From assembly GCA_016278505.1 (NCBI GenBank), contig JADQBQ010000005.1, positions 1 through 36,770 of the forward strand: DNA of 36,770 bases. Direction: 5' to 3'. Origin of the DNA: Clostridiales bacterium (lineage in GTDB: Bacteria; Bacillota; Desulfotomaculia; Desulfotomaculales; VENG01). Position numbers and translations under genes: made by a program. Below, one piece after another: positions 14,879-22,037 of this stretch (position 1 is its first letter; each line of letters starts with the position of its first letter). The notes beneath the pieces were generated by a model that saw only the letters and a list, made by a program, of their open reading frames with translations, was not told the DNA's origin and ran no database searches.

Positions 14879-14982
14879 GACGGGATTGACGGGATTCTCG
14901 GGATAGAGATTAAAAACAAAGAGAAAGGAAAAGGCAAACACCTAGACAGGATTACAGGATTCGCAGGATAAGGGATTTAAAG
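14879..14982. repeat. GGATT-type intergenic repeats
   Basis: Two related ~38-base units start at 14879 (GACGGGATTGACGGGATTCT...) and at 14945 (GACAGGATTACAGGATTCGC...), each followed by GGGATA/AGGATA and an A-rich tail. Between them lies AAGGAAAAGGCAAA, which together with TAGACAGGATTA recurs at 27846-27876. The units fill the space between the flavoprotein gene and the convergent hypothetical gene; nothing else was seen in 14805-15041. Confidence 0.6.
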
Positions 14983-15041
14983 ATAGTGTCTAGTTCTTCC
15001 AAGCCGTCACGATCTCCCTCTAGCGAATAATATCCGCCAGC

Positions 15042-15518
15042 TTAAGCAGGGCCAACTACCGAGGACATATGACCACACCATTCTTCATTTTCCCGCATCA
15101 CGTCTTCTAACAAAAACCTATAAACTGAACCGGCCAAAGCCTTAACCTCGCCAACATCTGTTAATAAGCCATTGACCGCATACGTTTGCCAGTCAGGCAC
15201 CTTGACTTTACCTTCTATTTTGCTATCGAGGGTGAATGATAATTTATTTTCAATAATTTCCTGGTTTTCGTACACACCGGATAATTCCTTTGACAAAACG
15301 ATACCCCGACAACCTTTTATCACCAGCATTTCGGGCAGCATTTTTTTGATATACTTCCACACTTCATTGTCATTCTTTGACCAACACCCAAAAAAAACAT
15401 CCAGATTTTGCTTCTCATTATCTAATTCATTTTCACCAATTATTTTGAACCCCATATCTTCCCACACCTTTTTTTCCTCTTCCGCACATTTATAGGTAAA
15501 TAGACTAAACGTCTTCAT
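15042..15518 (-). CDS. Hypothetical protein coupled to ydbT-like gene
   Basis: This is a 158-residue soluble protein that I do not recognise. It begins MKTFSLFTYKCAEEEKKVWEDMGF. It has no membrane segment. A predicted alternation of strands and helices (LDVFFGCWS, PEMLVIKGCRGIVL) would suit a Rossmann- or flavodoxin-like fold, but no binding motif is clear. A strong GGGGAGG site lies ahead of the ATG, and the start overlaps the previous gene's stop (TAATG), so it is translated with the PH-domain membrane genes. That makes a role at the same membrane complex plausible, but only by association. Confidence 0.75.
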   Translation of the reverse strand: MKTFSLFTYKCAEEEKKVWEDMGFKIIGENELDNEKQNLDVFFGCWSKNDNEVWKYIKKMLPEMLVIKGCRGIVLSKELSGVYENQEIIENKLSFTLDSKIEGKVKVPDWQTYAVNGLLTDVGEVKALAGSVYRFLLEDVMRENEEWCGHMSSVVGPA

Positions 15519-16987
15519 TATAACCTCCCCGGAGTCGTTTTTGCTTGTCTTGTTCTCAGCCAGCCCATAAGGTTAACACCTACGGATACGGGAATGTCAG
15601 CTAAACCAAAATGGGATTTGGAAGCCAGTTCAAGTGAAAAGCTAACCAATCCGACCCGGCGTTGGAAAGGATTACTCCCCACAGCAAAAGACTGTATACT
15701 ACCGCTGGGGACGATGACCGTGGTACGCGCAAAACTACGGCAGCGAAGCACCAACATATTATCCTTTAAACTCCACCCCGCATCGTGGAATTTCCATAGT
15801 CCCCATAAGCCACCCAAGAAAGGTAAAATAACAGCAAAATTTCCCCAGGGCAGCCAGATAAATACCGGCAGTGACACCAAAAACACCGGGAAAAAACTAC
15901 GCAGGGCATAACGCCGCCGGGCAATTTGAGGCAACCGTTCTAATGAAGTGTGCAAGGTATTGTGCAATGTAGTTTCCAATGTAGTTTCCAATGACGCTTC
16001 CAGATTAAATTCCGGCAGAAACTTTTGCAGAATAAATTTCAATTCCTTTGGCCGGGCCAAGGGCCAGAGAATTGCTTTTTCAGCGCTCTGCGTGCCGTAA
16101 CCGGCATTTTCCAGTTGAATGGTAAAATAGCCCAGGGGTTGACGTAATATACCCTCCACCATGCGTACAGCCTGAATACGCCGGACCGGGATGGATACCT
16201 GAGTACGTTGCAGCAACCCGTATGTCATTTGAATCCTATCCCCGTGTCTGGAAACAGTAAACCTACCGTACTTAAAAATCACTCCCAAGGTGGCAAGTAA
16301 CCAAAGGATGAAAATCACCAGAATAATCAAGAATACAATATTTATTCGTTCCCCAACCCAACTAAAATATAGCAGCCAGTCGAGCTCTAGGCCCACATCG
16401 TCAAGCAATGCCCAGGCTCCCGAAAAGATGGAAAGCACCAGTCCCAAGGCACCCCCGGAAGTAGCCCCAAATAAGAACAGCTCTTTAAAAGAAAGTCTCT
16501 TATAAACTCCTCCGGTTTCTTCGTATCCTTCTTCTTTATGCTCGTCGTATACCGTTAGCGCCTGCCGTAGAGCATTGGCATCATGTCGGGAAACAGCAAC
16601 CAATGTCGCTTCGGGCTTATTCCCTCCGGCCGTTTCCACCCGTACCGAAACAATATTAAAAAGGCGGTGTAAAATTCCCTGGTTCAGATCAATAGCCTGA
16701 ATGCGTGTCCGGGGAATTATACTCCTTTTCCGAGCTAAAACCCCCTGCTCAACGATTAGTGCCCCATCCTTCACATAATAAATAAAACGATACCAGGAAA
16801 GAAAGCCCCAGGCCAATAATAACAGACTCACTCCCACCCCGCCCGTTATCAGCCAGAACAGGGAATAGCCCCTTTGAAACACTTGAGAAACCAAAAAAAG
16901 CAGTAGCGGCAGGAAAAGATCCTTTAAGGTTTTCAGGAATACCAGAGCTATTCCCAATAAGTGCAGGCGGCGGGACTCAAAGGACAT
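15518..16987 (-). CDS. Bacterial PH-domain membrane protein, YdbT-like
   Basis: This is a ~489-residue membrane protein of the YdbT type, built from repeated units of paired membrane helices followed by a bacterial PH-like (bPH2, formerly DUF304) domain. bPH2 signatures are visible three times: RKRSIIPRTRIQAIDLNQGILHR around residue 90, RTQVSIPVRRIQAVRMVEGILR around 265, and a weaker RTTVIVPSGSIQSFAVGSNPFQR near 435. A short linker carries LETTL-like repeats (LEASLETTLETTLHNTL). In B. subtilis ydbS-ydbT gives resistance to the bacteriocin-like peptide from B. amyloliquefaciens; the mechanism is not clear. The ATG at 16987 (MSFESRRLHL) overlaps the preceding ydbS-like gene by 11 bases. A start at 17014 is possible but less likely. 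Confidence 0.87.
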   Translation of the reverse strand: MSFESRRLHLLGIALVFLKTLKDLFLPLLLFLVSQVFQRGYSLFWLITGGVGVSLLLLAWGFLSWYRFIYYVKDGALIVEQGVLARKRSIIPRTRIQAIDLNQGILHRLFNIVSVRVETAGGNKPEATLVAVSRHDANALRQALTVYDEHKEEGYEETGGVYKRLSFKELFLFGATSGGALGLVLSIFSGAWALLDDVGLELDWLLYFSWVGERINIVFLIILVIFILWLLATLGVIFKYGRFTVSRHGDRIQMTYGLLQRTQVSIPVRRIQAVRMVEGILRQPLGYFTIQLENAGYGTQSAEKAILWPLARPKELKFILQKFLPEFNLEASLETTLETTLHNTLHTSLERLPQIARRRYALRSFFPVFLVSLPVFIWLPWGNFAVILPFLGGLWGLWKFHDAGWSLKDNMLVLRCRSFARTTVIVPSGSIQSFAVGSNPFQRRVGLVSFSLELASKSHFGLADIPVSVGVNLMGWLRTRQAKTTPGRL

Positions 16988-17456
16988 CGTCTGACACCTG
17001 GGCCAGGCGGACAATGCTGTCCCGAAGCCCGCCGGCTATATCTTCTCGTAATGCCGGGATTTGGTGGGCACCCGCCGCCGTGGAAATAATGACGGTAGCC
17101 AATCCGTAGCGTCGCATTAATATACCCTGCCTGGTATCTACATGCTGGACACGGCCCATAGGAATGAGAGTGCGTTTAATAAACCAAATACCCCTCTGCA
17201 AGTCAATTTCCTCCTGTTGAACCTGGTAACGCCAGCGCTCCCACCGCAACCGGGGCAGCAGCGCAACCTCAACAATGCCGTATAAAATTACTACCACCGC
17301 CAGCAGTACAGGTACCCACAACGGCCAGCTAAACTCCCTAACAAGAAATACGGCCGGGACCAATGGAATCGCCATTGTTAAGGCCTTGAATACCCCCTGT
17401 ATTTGCCACACTTTCACTGCCCGCCAGTCAATTCTTTCGCTGGGTTGAGACTGCAA
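16977..17456 (-). CDS. Bacterial PH-domain membrane protein, YdbS-like
   Basis: This is the single-bPH2-domain partner of YdbT. Two hydrophobic helices near the N-terminus (ALTMAIPLVPAVFLV and WVPVLLAVVVILYGIVEVALL) are followed by the PH-like domain with IKRTLIPMGRVQHVDTRQGILMRRYGLATVII. Using the TTG at 17456 (QSQPSERIDWRAVKVW) gives 159 residues, which fits the family. The frame stays open to 17582, but those extra 42 codons run through a GGGACGGTT repeat (FLASKNRPHLREK), have no family resemblance, and are probably not translated. A GAAAGGG sequence is a modest ribosome binding site for the TTG. First gene of a three-gene operon. Confidence 0.83.
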   Translation of the reverse strand: MQSQPSERIDWRAVKVWQIQGVFKALTMAIPLVPAVFLVREFSWPLWVPVLLAVVVILYGIVEVALLPRLRWERWRYQVQQEEIDLQRGIWFIKRTLIPMGRVQHVDTRQGILMRRYGLATVIISTAAGAHQIPALREDIAGGLRDSIVRLAQVSDDVL

Positions 17457-17494
17457 TTTATAAAACCCTTTCTTTTTAACATAATGCTTTTCAC

Positions 17495-17520
17495 GCAAGT
17501 GGGGACGGTTCTTGCTTGCT
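17495..17520 (+). repeat. GGGACGGTT palindromic repeat, copy 3
   Basis: Core AGTGGGGACGGTTC flanked by GCAA and TTGCTTGCT. It lies about 40 bases upstream of the likely ydbS start and inside the artificially long open frame, so it is part of the 5' untranslated region. Confidence 0.85.
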
Positions 17521-17619
17521 AGGAACCTACGGTAAAAGAACACCATTAAATCACTAGAAGGGATATCTGTAGAAATGACCAATAGTATGTGAATATAAAA
17601 TTTACGGAGGAAAAAAGCC

Positions 17620-17703
17620 TTGTATAGAATTATGTTTGCCTTGCAAGTTATTGCTGGTATATCTATTAGTATTTCCGGTTTTGCAACTCACTCTACCCGA
17701 TAA
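17620..17703 (+). pseudogene. Signal-peptide-like small ORF before the CARDB-like gene
   Basis: A GGAGG site lies 9 bases before a TTG that opens a 27-codon ORF. Its product is mostly hydrophobic (RIMFALQVIAGISISISGFA), like a secretion signal. It stops two bases before the next ORF, which lies in another frame and lacks a signal peptide. The simplest reading is one secreted-protein gene split by a frameshift, though a leader peptide is possible. Confidence 0.4.
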
Positions 17704-17705
17704 AA

Positions 17706-18113
17706 GTGATCAAATCAACCATGAATCACTCTATTCTAACACAAAAATTGATATTTTTCGGGGAAATACCAAAAGAGCTTAAAAACCAGCAGGCAAAGAT
17801 CTACCCCCTGGTGGCCAAACCTATCATCACTCACACATGGACCGCAAAAACTACGGCAGGCAGGCTGACAAAAATTAAGGTGCAACTCAAGAACGAAGGC
17901 ACAGCCACCGCACGCAACACCACCGTCTATGCCGCCTTTGATGCCGGGGAGGGCCTTGTCTATGACCAAACTTCCAGCAAACCCTTTAATTTAGAACCGC
18001 AGGAAGAGGCCGGCGTAACACTTGACCTTAAATATACTGTCAAAGCGGACAGCCGTTTAGTGGTAAAAATAATAAGTGACGGCGTTTTGCTGGATGAAAG
18101 TTTTTCTGAGTAA
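17706..18113 (+). CDS. CARDB-like domain protein, probably lacking its signal peptide
   Basis: This is a 135-residue product with one immunoglobulin-like CARDB (or NPCBM-type adhesion) fold. The recognisable part runs from residue ~45: GRLTKIKVQLKNEGTATARNTTVYAAFDAGEGLVYD, then LEPQEEAGVTLDLKYTVKADSRLVVKIISDG. Such domains occur in cell-surface and secreted proteins. The ORF starts with GTG at 17706 with no clear ribosome binding site, while a well-initiated hydrophobic mini-ORF ends just upstream in a different frame. The gene may therefore be frame-disrupted at about 17700-17760. Downstream of it lies a GGGACGGTT repeat. Confidence 0.55.
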   Translation: MIKSTMNHSILTQKLIFFGEIPKELKNQQAKIYPLVAKPIITHTWTAKTTAGRLTKIKVQLKNEGTATARNTTVYAAFDAGEGLVYDQTSSKPFNLEPQEEAGVTLDLKYTVKADSRLVVKIISDGVLLDESFSE

Positions 18114-18151
18114 ACTTGTTTGGCTAAAGCCGAAACATGGGGGTAAGCACA

Positions 18152-18180
18152 GGCAAGTAGGGACGGTTCTTGCTTGCCCC
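18152..18180 (+). repeat. GGGACGGTT palindromic repeat, copy 4
   Basis: Arms GGCAAG and CTTGCC around GTAGGGACGGTTC, in the intergenic space after the CARDB-like gene. Nearly identical to copy 2. Confidence 0.85.
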
Positions 18181-18297
18181 TTCTCATATCATTTTAACCC
18201 CTGGCAAACTGGGATAAAAGAAATTTAGGAATAAAATAAAGTAAACGAAGGGAATAATTAGTAACAGTATTTTACTTGATTATTAGGAGACGCAATT

Positions 18298-19110
18298 ATG
18301 AGGTTTACTACAAGCTTCTTGGCACGCCAATTAATAAAACGCTGCAGATATTTAGCTGCCATCCCCGGAGGTACAGTGGCTCCTCGCGAATTAATCCCTC
18401 ACGAATGGAAAGGAAAGCGGGCTGTTACAATCCGAGAGCGGCATGGCGATACAATGCTACTGGAATACGGTGAGCATAAATTTAAAATTCCCTCCCATGC
18501 ATATAACTGGGTGAGCGTTTTTGTGGGTGAAATAATGCTTTCAGATATCTACCGGCTGTCACTGATCAAACCCAAACCGGGTAGCTTTATTTATGACTGC
18601 GGCGCCAACGTAGGGGTATACACCGTAGCAGCTGCTGCCGCTTTCCCGGAGTGCCGCATTTTGGCCATTGAGCCGGAGGAGCAAAATCGATGGTATTTGC
18701 AGCAGAATATTGAGCTAAATGGCCTGCAGGATCGCGTTTTTGTTCTTGATGCAGCCGTTCACAGATACGATGATGAGCAAGCACTCTTAATTTTACACGA
18801 AAGCGGCGATCACTACCTTGCCGGGCATGCAAACGGGGAAAGAAAGAAAGGGGTGCCTGTACGTACTGTTAGTCTGAACAGCCTGGCCCGGGAATTCCAA
18901 CCGGTAGATTGCATTAAGATGGATATCCAGGGCGCAGAGTTGGAGACGGTACTGGGCGCGGATAAATTGCTGCACCGCGACTTTCCCGCTTGGAGTATTG
19001 CAGCTTATCACGATAAAAATCAATTTAGCACACTAAAAAACCTCTTTAATTACTATGGATATCGCGTTCATACCCACCCTGGGGGTTACATATACTCCCT
19101 CGCAAACTAG
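18298..19110 (+). CDS. FkbM family SAM-dependent methyltransferase
   Basis: This 270-residue protein has an FkbM-type methyltransferase domain in its second half. The SAM site is FIYDCGANVGVYTVAAAA (about residues 97-114), followed by ILAIEPEEQNRWYLQQNIELNG. The family motif CIKMDIQGAELETVLGA is near 205-221. FkbM enzymes O-methylate sugars or polyketides and are frequent in surface polysaccharide clusters; no glycosyltransferase is adjacent here, so the substrate is unknown. An AGGAGA site precedes the ATG. The stop codon lies within the left arm of a strong hairpin formed by a GGGACGGTT repeat copy. Confidence 0.88.
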   Translation: MRFTTSFLARQLIKRCRYLAAIPGGTVAPRELIPHEWKGKRAVTIRERHGDTMLLEYGEHKFKIPSHAYNWVSVFVGEIMLSDIYRLSLIKPKPGSFIYDCGANVGVYTVAAAAAFPECRILAIEPEEQNRWYLQQNIELNGLQDRVFVLDAAVHRYDDEQALLILHESGDHYLAGHANGERKKGVPVRTVSLNSLAREFQPVDCIKMDIQGAELETVLGADKLLHRDFPAWSIAAYHDKNQFSTLKNLFNYYGYRVHTHPGGYIYSLAN

Positions 19111-19137
19111 CAAGTGGGAACCGTCCCCACTTGCTAG
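19107..19137 (-). repeat. GGGACGGTT palindromic repeat, copy 5 (12-bp hairpin)
   Basis: This copy is inverted relative to the others and is the most symmetric: perfect 12-bp arms CTAGCAAGTGGG / CCCACTTGCTAG around a 7-base loop AACCGTC. Its left arm contains the FkbM stop codon TAG (19108-19110). Lying between convergent genes, it could now serve as a two-way transcription terminator, although neither side has a T-run. Confidence 0.88.
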
Positions 19138-19156
19138 CAGAGTCAAGATAGTAAAC

Positions 19157-20977
19157 CTACCTGTCAGTAACAACAATTTTCTCTACATCGCCGTTATCCA
19201 ATGCTAATTCTACTTCCCAACCTGTATCAATATCATTGAAATCCAGATCGTCTTCATCAGCCTCATCTTCTACAACAACATCCTCATCGACATCAAACGT
19301 AAACTCGTTGCCACTGTCCTGCTCAATGGTGATATACCACTGGTCACCATTTATGGCATCCACTTCACCCGGGACTGTGATATCGTCTTCGTCTTCAAGA
19401 ACATCAATTTCTTCAACTTCACCGTCATAGACATAAATTTTTACTTCGCTGCCGATAATGTAATCTTCTATGTCAAAATCCTCAACTAAATCAAAGGTAT
19501 CACCGTCAACGGTAATTTCATCTTCATCCAAGTCGTCAATTATACCTTCATAAACATCTGCCTCTTCGGCACCGTCAACAACAGTTATTTCTACTACTTC
19601 GCCGTCTTCAAGCTCTAATTCAACATCCCAGCCCTCTTTGATGTCATTGAAATCCCAGCTGCGGCCATTTTCTTCGTCCACGATTTCTACATTTCCATCT
19701 ACATCAAAGGTGAACCTATTTCCATTAACTTGTTCGATTTCTATTTCCAAATCTTCTTCATCCACGTCGTAGACTTCGCCGGACACAACTATGTCATCCT
19801 CATCTTCTACGACATCAATTTTCAGTACTTCATCATCGTGGACATATACATTTACTTCGCTGCCAATCAAGTATTCTTCAATATCAAAATCGGAAGGCAA
19901 AGCAAAGGTGTCTCCATCCACCGTTATCTCATCACTGTCCAATTCCTCAATGGTGCCTTCATAGGTTTTGGCAAGATAAATTTCCTCGACCATATCTTCA
20001 TCATTCAGATAAAGAACGACTACCTCATCATTATCTTCGTCTAAATCCCAGTAATCTATCTCATCGCCATCTACATCATAGACTTTAACATCTTGGTCCA
20101 CATCATATTCTTGTCCGTCTTTCAGCTCTATTGTCCAATCATCTTCATTATCTTCGTCATTGGTCAAATTATCTATAGTACCGGTTAACGTGTTTCCATC
20201 GTCTTCATCATCTTTATCCGGAGCATTCTCTTTTAGATCGTCAGCTATTCTAGCCAGAATAGCTGCAAATTCAGCCCGTGTTATACCGCTGTTAGGATTG
20301 AATTTACCGTTAGAAGCACCTCTGACATAACCTTCTTTGTAAAGGGCAAGTATATAACCTAAATCTTCCTTGTCAATCAATATCCCATCTTTAAAAGGTA
20401 TATCATCAGTATCTACCGGCTCTAATTTCAGTGCCTTGGCCAGCATTACCGCCACTTGGGCCCTTGATGCCTGCACATGACTGTGGAAACGATTTAGATT
20501 AATCATATGCAAAGCATTAGCTTTCATTACTGCGCCCCGGGCCCAGTGGGGTACATCGTACTTTTCATCAAAATCCTCTTCAATATCCAGATCACCATAA
20601 AGTCTATCTGCGAGCCTGATAGCTATGGCCACTGCTTCTGCGCTGGTGAGCGAGGAATTAGGCTTAAACGTTCCGTCAGGATAGCCGCTTATGAAACCTA
20701 GATTCTGCACCCTTTGAATATCATTCATTGCCCAGTGTTTTTGAATATCTTTAAACATGGACTTAGCAGCCTTTTTCTGCTGCTTTTGCATCTGTTTTAA
20801 AAATTTCTGCCCGTGTTTACCCTGCATCATTTCAAAGTCATCACCGCTTTGATACATCTGCCATTCCCAATTTTTAAACTTGCCGGATTCGTCCTTCCAC
20901 GAGTCGGCAAAGGCCGGTGCCACGAACATTGATAACGCAATGGCAAGGGACAATAATAGTAAGCTTATTTTCCGCAC
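19157..20977 (-). CDS. S-layer homology protein with highly acidic duplicated modules
   Basis: This is a 606-residue exported surface protein. The signal peptide occupies residues 1-24 (KISLLLLSLAIALSMFVAPAFA). Three S-layer homology domains follow: FKDIQKHWAMNDIQRVQNLGFISG near 75-125, a divergent one starting VPHWARGAVMKANALHM, and FKDGILIDKEDLGYILALYKEG to about 245; these bind secondary wall polymers on the cell wall. The remaining ~350 residues are extremely rich in Asp and Glu. They contain a ~150-residue unit present twice, recognisable by ITVDGDTF, FDIEEYLIGSEV / FDIEDYIIGSEV, IDVVEDEDDI / IDVLEDEDDI and FTFDV. Calcium or other cation binding is a reasonable guess. The start is GTG with AAGGAGG upstream. 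The gene stands alone. Confidence 0.92.
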   Translation of the reverse strand: MRKISLLLLSLAIALSMFVAPAFADSWKDESGKFKNWEWQMYQSGDDFEMMQGKHGQKFLKQMQKQQKKAAKSMFKDIQKHWAMNDIQRVQNLGFISGYPDGTFKPNSSLTSAEAVAIAIRLADRLYGDLDIEEDFDEKYDVPHWARGAVMKANALHMINLNRFHSHVQASRAQVAVMLAKALKLEPVDTDDIPFKDGILIDKEDLGYILALYKEGYVRGASNGKFNPNSGITRAEFAAILARIADDLKENAPDKDDEDDGNTLTGTIDNLTNDEDNEDDWTIELKDGQEYDVDQDVKVYDVDGDEIDYWDLDEDNDEVVVLYLNDEDMVEEIYLAKTYEGTIEELDSDEITVDGDTFALPSDFDIEEYLIGSEVNVYVHDDEVLKIDVVEDEDDIVVSGEVYDVDEEDLEIEIEQVNGNRFTFDVDGNVEIVDEENGRSWDFNDIKEGWDVELELEDGEVVEITVVDGAEEADVYEGIIDDLDEDEITVDGDTFDLVEDFDIEDYIIGSEVKIYVYDGEVEEIDVLEDEDDITVPGEVDAINGDQWYITIEQDSGNEFTFDVDEDVVVEDEADEDDLDFNDIDTGWEVELALDNGDVEKIVVTDR

Positions 20978-21148
20978 TACTTTTTTCCTCCTTAGTATCT
21001 AATTAACTGGTTGCTGCGATTATTGTCGTGTAATAAAAAGGGGTTACCACCTCCCTGATCTACCTTTATATTTAACTTCGTTAACTATTTGAAAATTGAT
21101 GGGTACGACAGCGGTATTAATTAATAGCTTGATGAAAGTAAAAAGGGA

Positions 21149-21179
21149 AATGTATAATTACACTTAAGCTCAGACTTTA
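21149..21179 (+). promoter_or_regulatory. Promoter with CACTTAAGCT motif (copy B), before the crotonase gene
   Basis: TTGATG (21129-21134), an 18-base spacer and TATAAT (21153-21158) form a promoter. The block from 21149 continues as CACTTAAGCTCAGACTTTA and matches the block upstream of the flavoprotein gene (14007-14037) at 28 of 31 positions. The repeated ACTTAA/ACTTTA half-sites just after the -10 suggest an operator. Confidence 0.65.
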
Positions 21180-21231
21180 AAATAATGGGAAACATTTCGA
21201 GGCAGGCACAAAAATGAAGGGGTATTAATAA

Positions 21232-22026
21232 ATGAAGGAAAAAAGCGAACTATTAATTCACACTGACTCACAGGTATGCACGCTAGTGTTAAACCGCCCT
21301 TGTCGGCGGAACAGCTTAAGCAACACCTTGCTTGAGCTTCTTTCTAAAACTCTGAAGAAATTGGATAGAGACGTAAATGTACGGGTTGTAATCATACGCG
21401 GAACCGGAGACCAGGCTTTCTGTGCCGGATTTGATATTAATGAAATTAGCACCGGCAGCGACATTAAGGCACCCGGTGGAGAACACCAACTACTGGAGGA
21501 AACCTTCCAACGCCTGCGTAATTTAAGTAAACCCGTGATCGCAATGATTAATGGCGTATGTATCGGAGGAGGACTGGATCTGGCCCTAAATTGCGACTTT
21601 CGTGTGGCTATGGAAGATACTCGACTGGGTATGACACCGGCCAAATTGGGGGTTACTTATCACCCGGCCGGACTTAACCGGTTTATTCAACTGGTTGGAG
21701 TTAACGCTACAAAAGAATTATTTTTTACAGGAAAATTAATTTCGGCGGAAAAGGCACTGAAATTAGGCCTTATTAACCAAGTAGCAACCGACGAGGAATT
21801 AGAAAAAAATGTGTATGCTCTGGCCCGTGAAATAGCAAGTAACGCCCCCTTATCCCTGGGGAGCATAAAATATACAATTAATAAGTTAACTGATAAAATA
21901 TGGTTGAGTCTGGAAGAAGAAGAGACCATCAGAAAAATGACTCTTGGAGCATTTAGCAGCGAGGACTTTGCCGAGGGAAAAGAAGCTTTTTTACAAAGAC
22001 GCAAACCCCGGTTTAAAGGCAAGTAA
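21232..22026 (+). CDS. Crotonase-superfamily enzyme (enoyl-CoA hydratase/isomerase or decarboxylase type)
   Basis: This is a 264-residue acyl-CoA enzyme of the crotonase fold. The oxyanion-hole strands are visible: AFCAGFDINE (residues 62-71) and INGVCIGGGLDLALNCDFR (106-124). The two glutamates that act in enoyl-CoA hydratase are not kept: Asp116 stands in the first position (GGGLDLA) and proline in the second (MTPAKLG). The run MTPAKLGVTYHPAGL followed by KELFFTGKLISAEKALKLGLINQV resembles methylmalonyl-CoA decarboxylase-like members more than true hydratases (inference). A GGGG site precedes the ATG. The EamA exporter gene begins 11 bases downstream, so they are one operon. The promoter shares a motif with the flavoprotein gene at 14 kb. 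Confidence 0.85.
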   Translation: MKEKSELLIHTDSQVCTLVLNRPCRRNSLSNTLLELLSKTLKKLDRDVNVRVVIIRGTGDQAFCAGFDINEISTGSDIKAPGGEHQLLEETFQRLRNLSKPVIAMINGVCIGGGLDLALNCDFRVAMEDTRLGMTPAKLGVTYHPAGLNRFIQLVGVNATKELFFTGKLISAEKALKLGLINQVATDEELEKNVYALAREIASNAPLSLGSIKYTINKLTDKIWLSLEEEETIRKMTLGAFSSEDFAEGKEAFLQRRKPRFKGK

Positions 22027-22037
22027 GCTCGTCAGGT

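Noticed and set aside
14555-14941. 128-codon minus-strand ORF overlapping the flavoprotein gene
   Set aside because: Antisense to the well-supported flavoprotein gene and extends into intergenic repeats; low-complexity translation.
17457-17582. N-terminal extension of the ydbS-like protein
   Set aside because: It is encoded by a dispersed repeat and has no family resemblance; the TTG at 17456 gives the family's usual length.
5837-19137. GGGACGGTT repeats as a CRISPR array
   Set aside because: Copies are kilobases apart, in mixed orientation, with no regular spacers and no cas genes.
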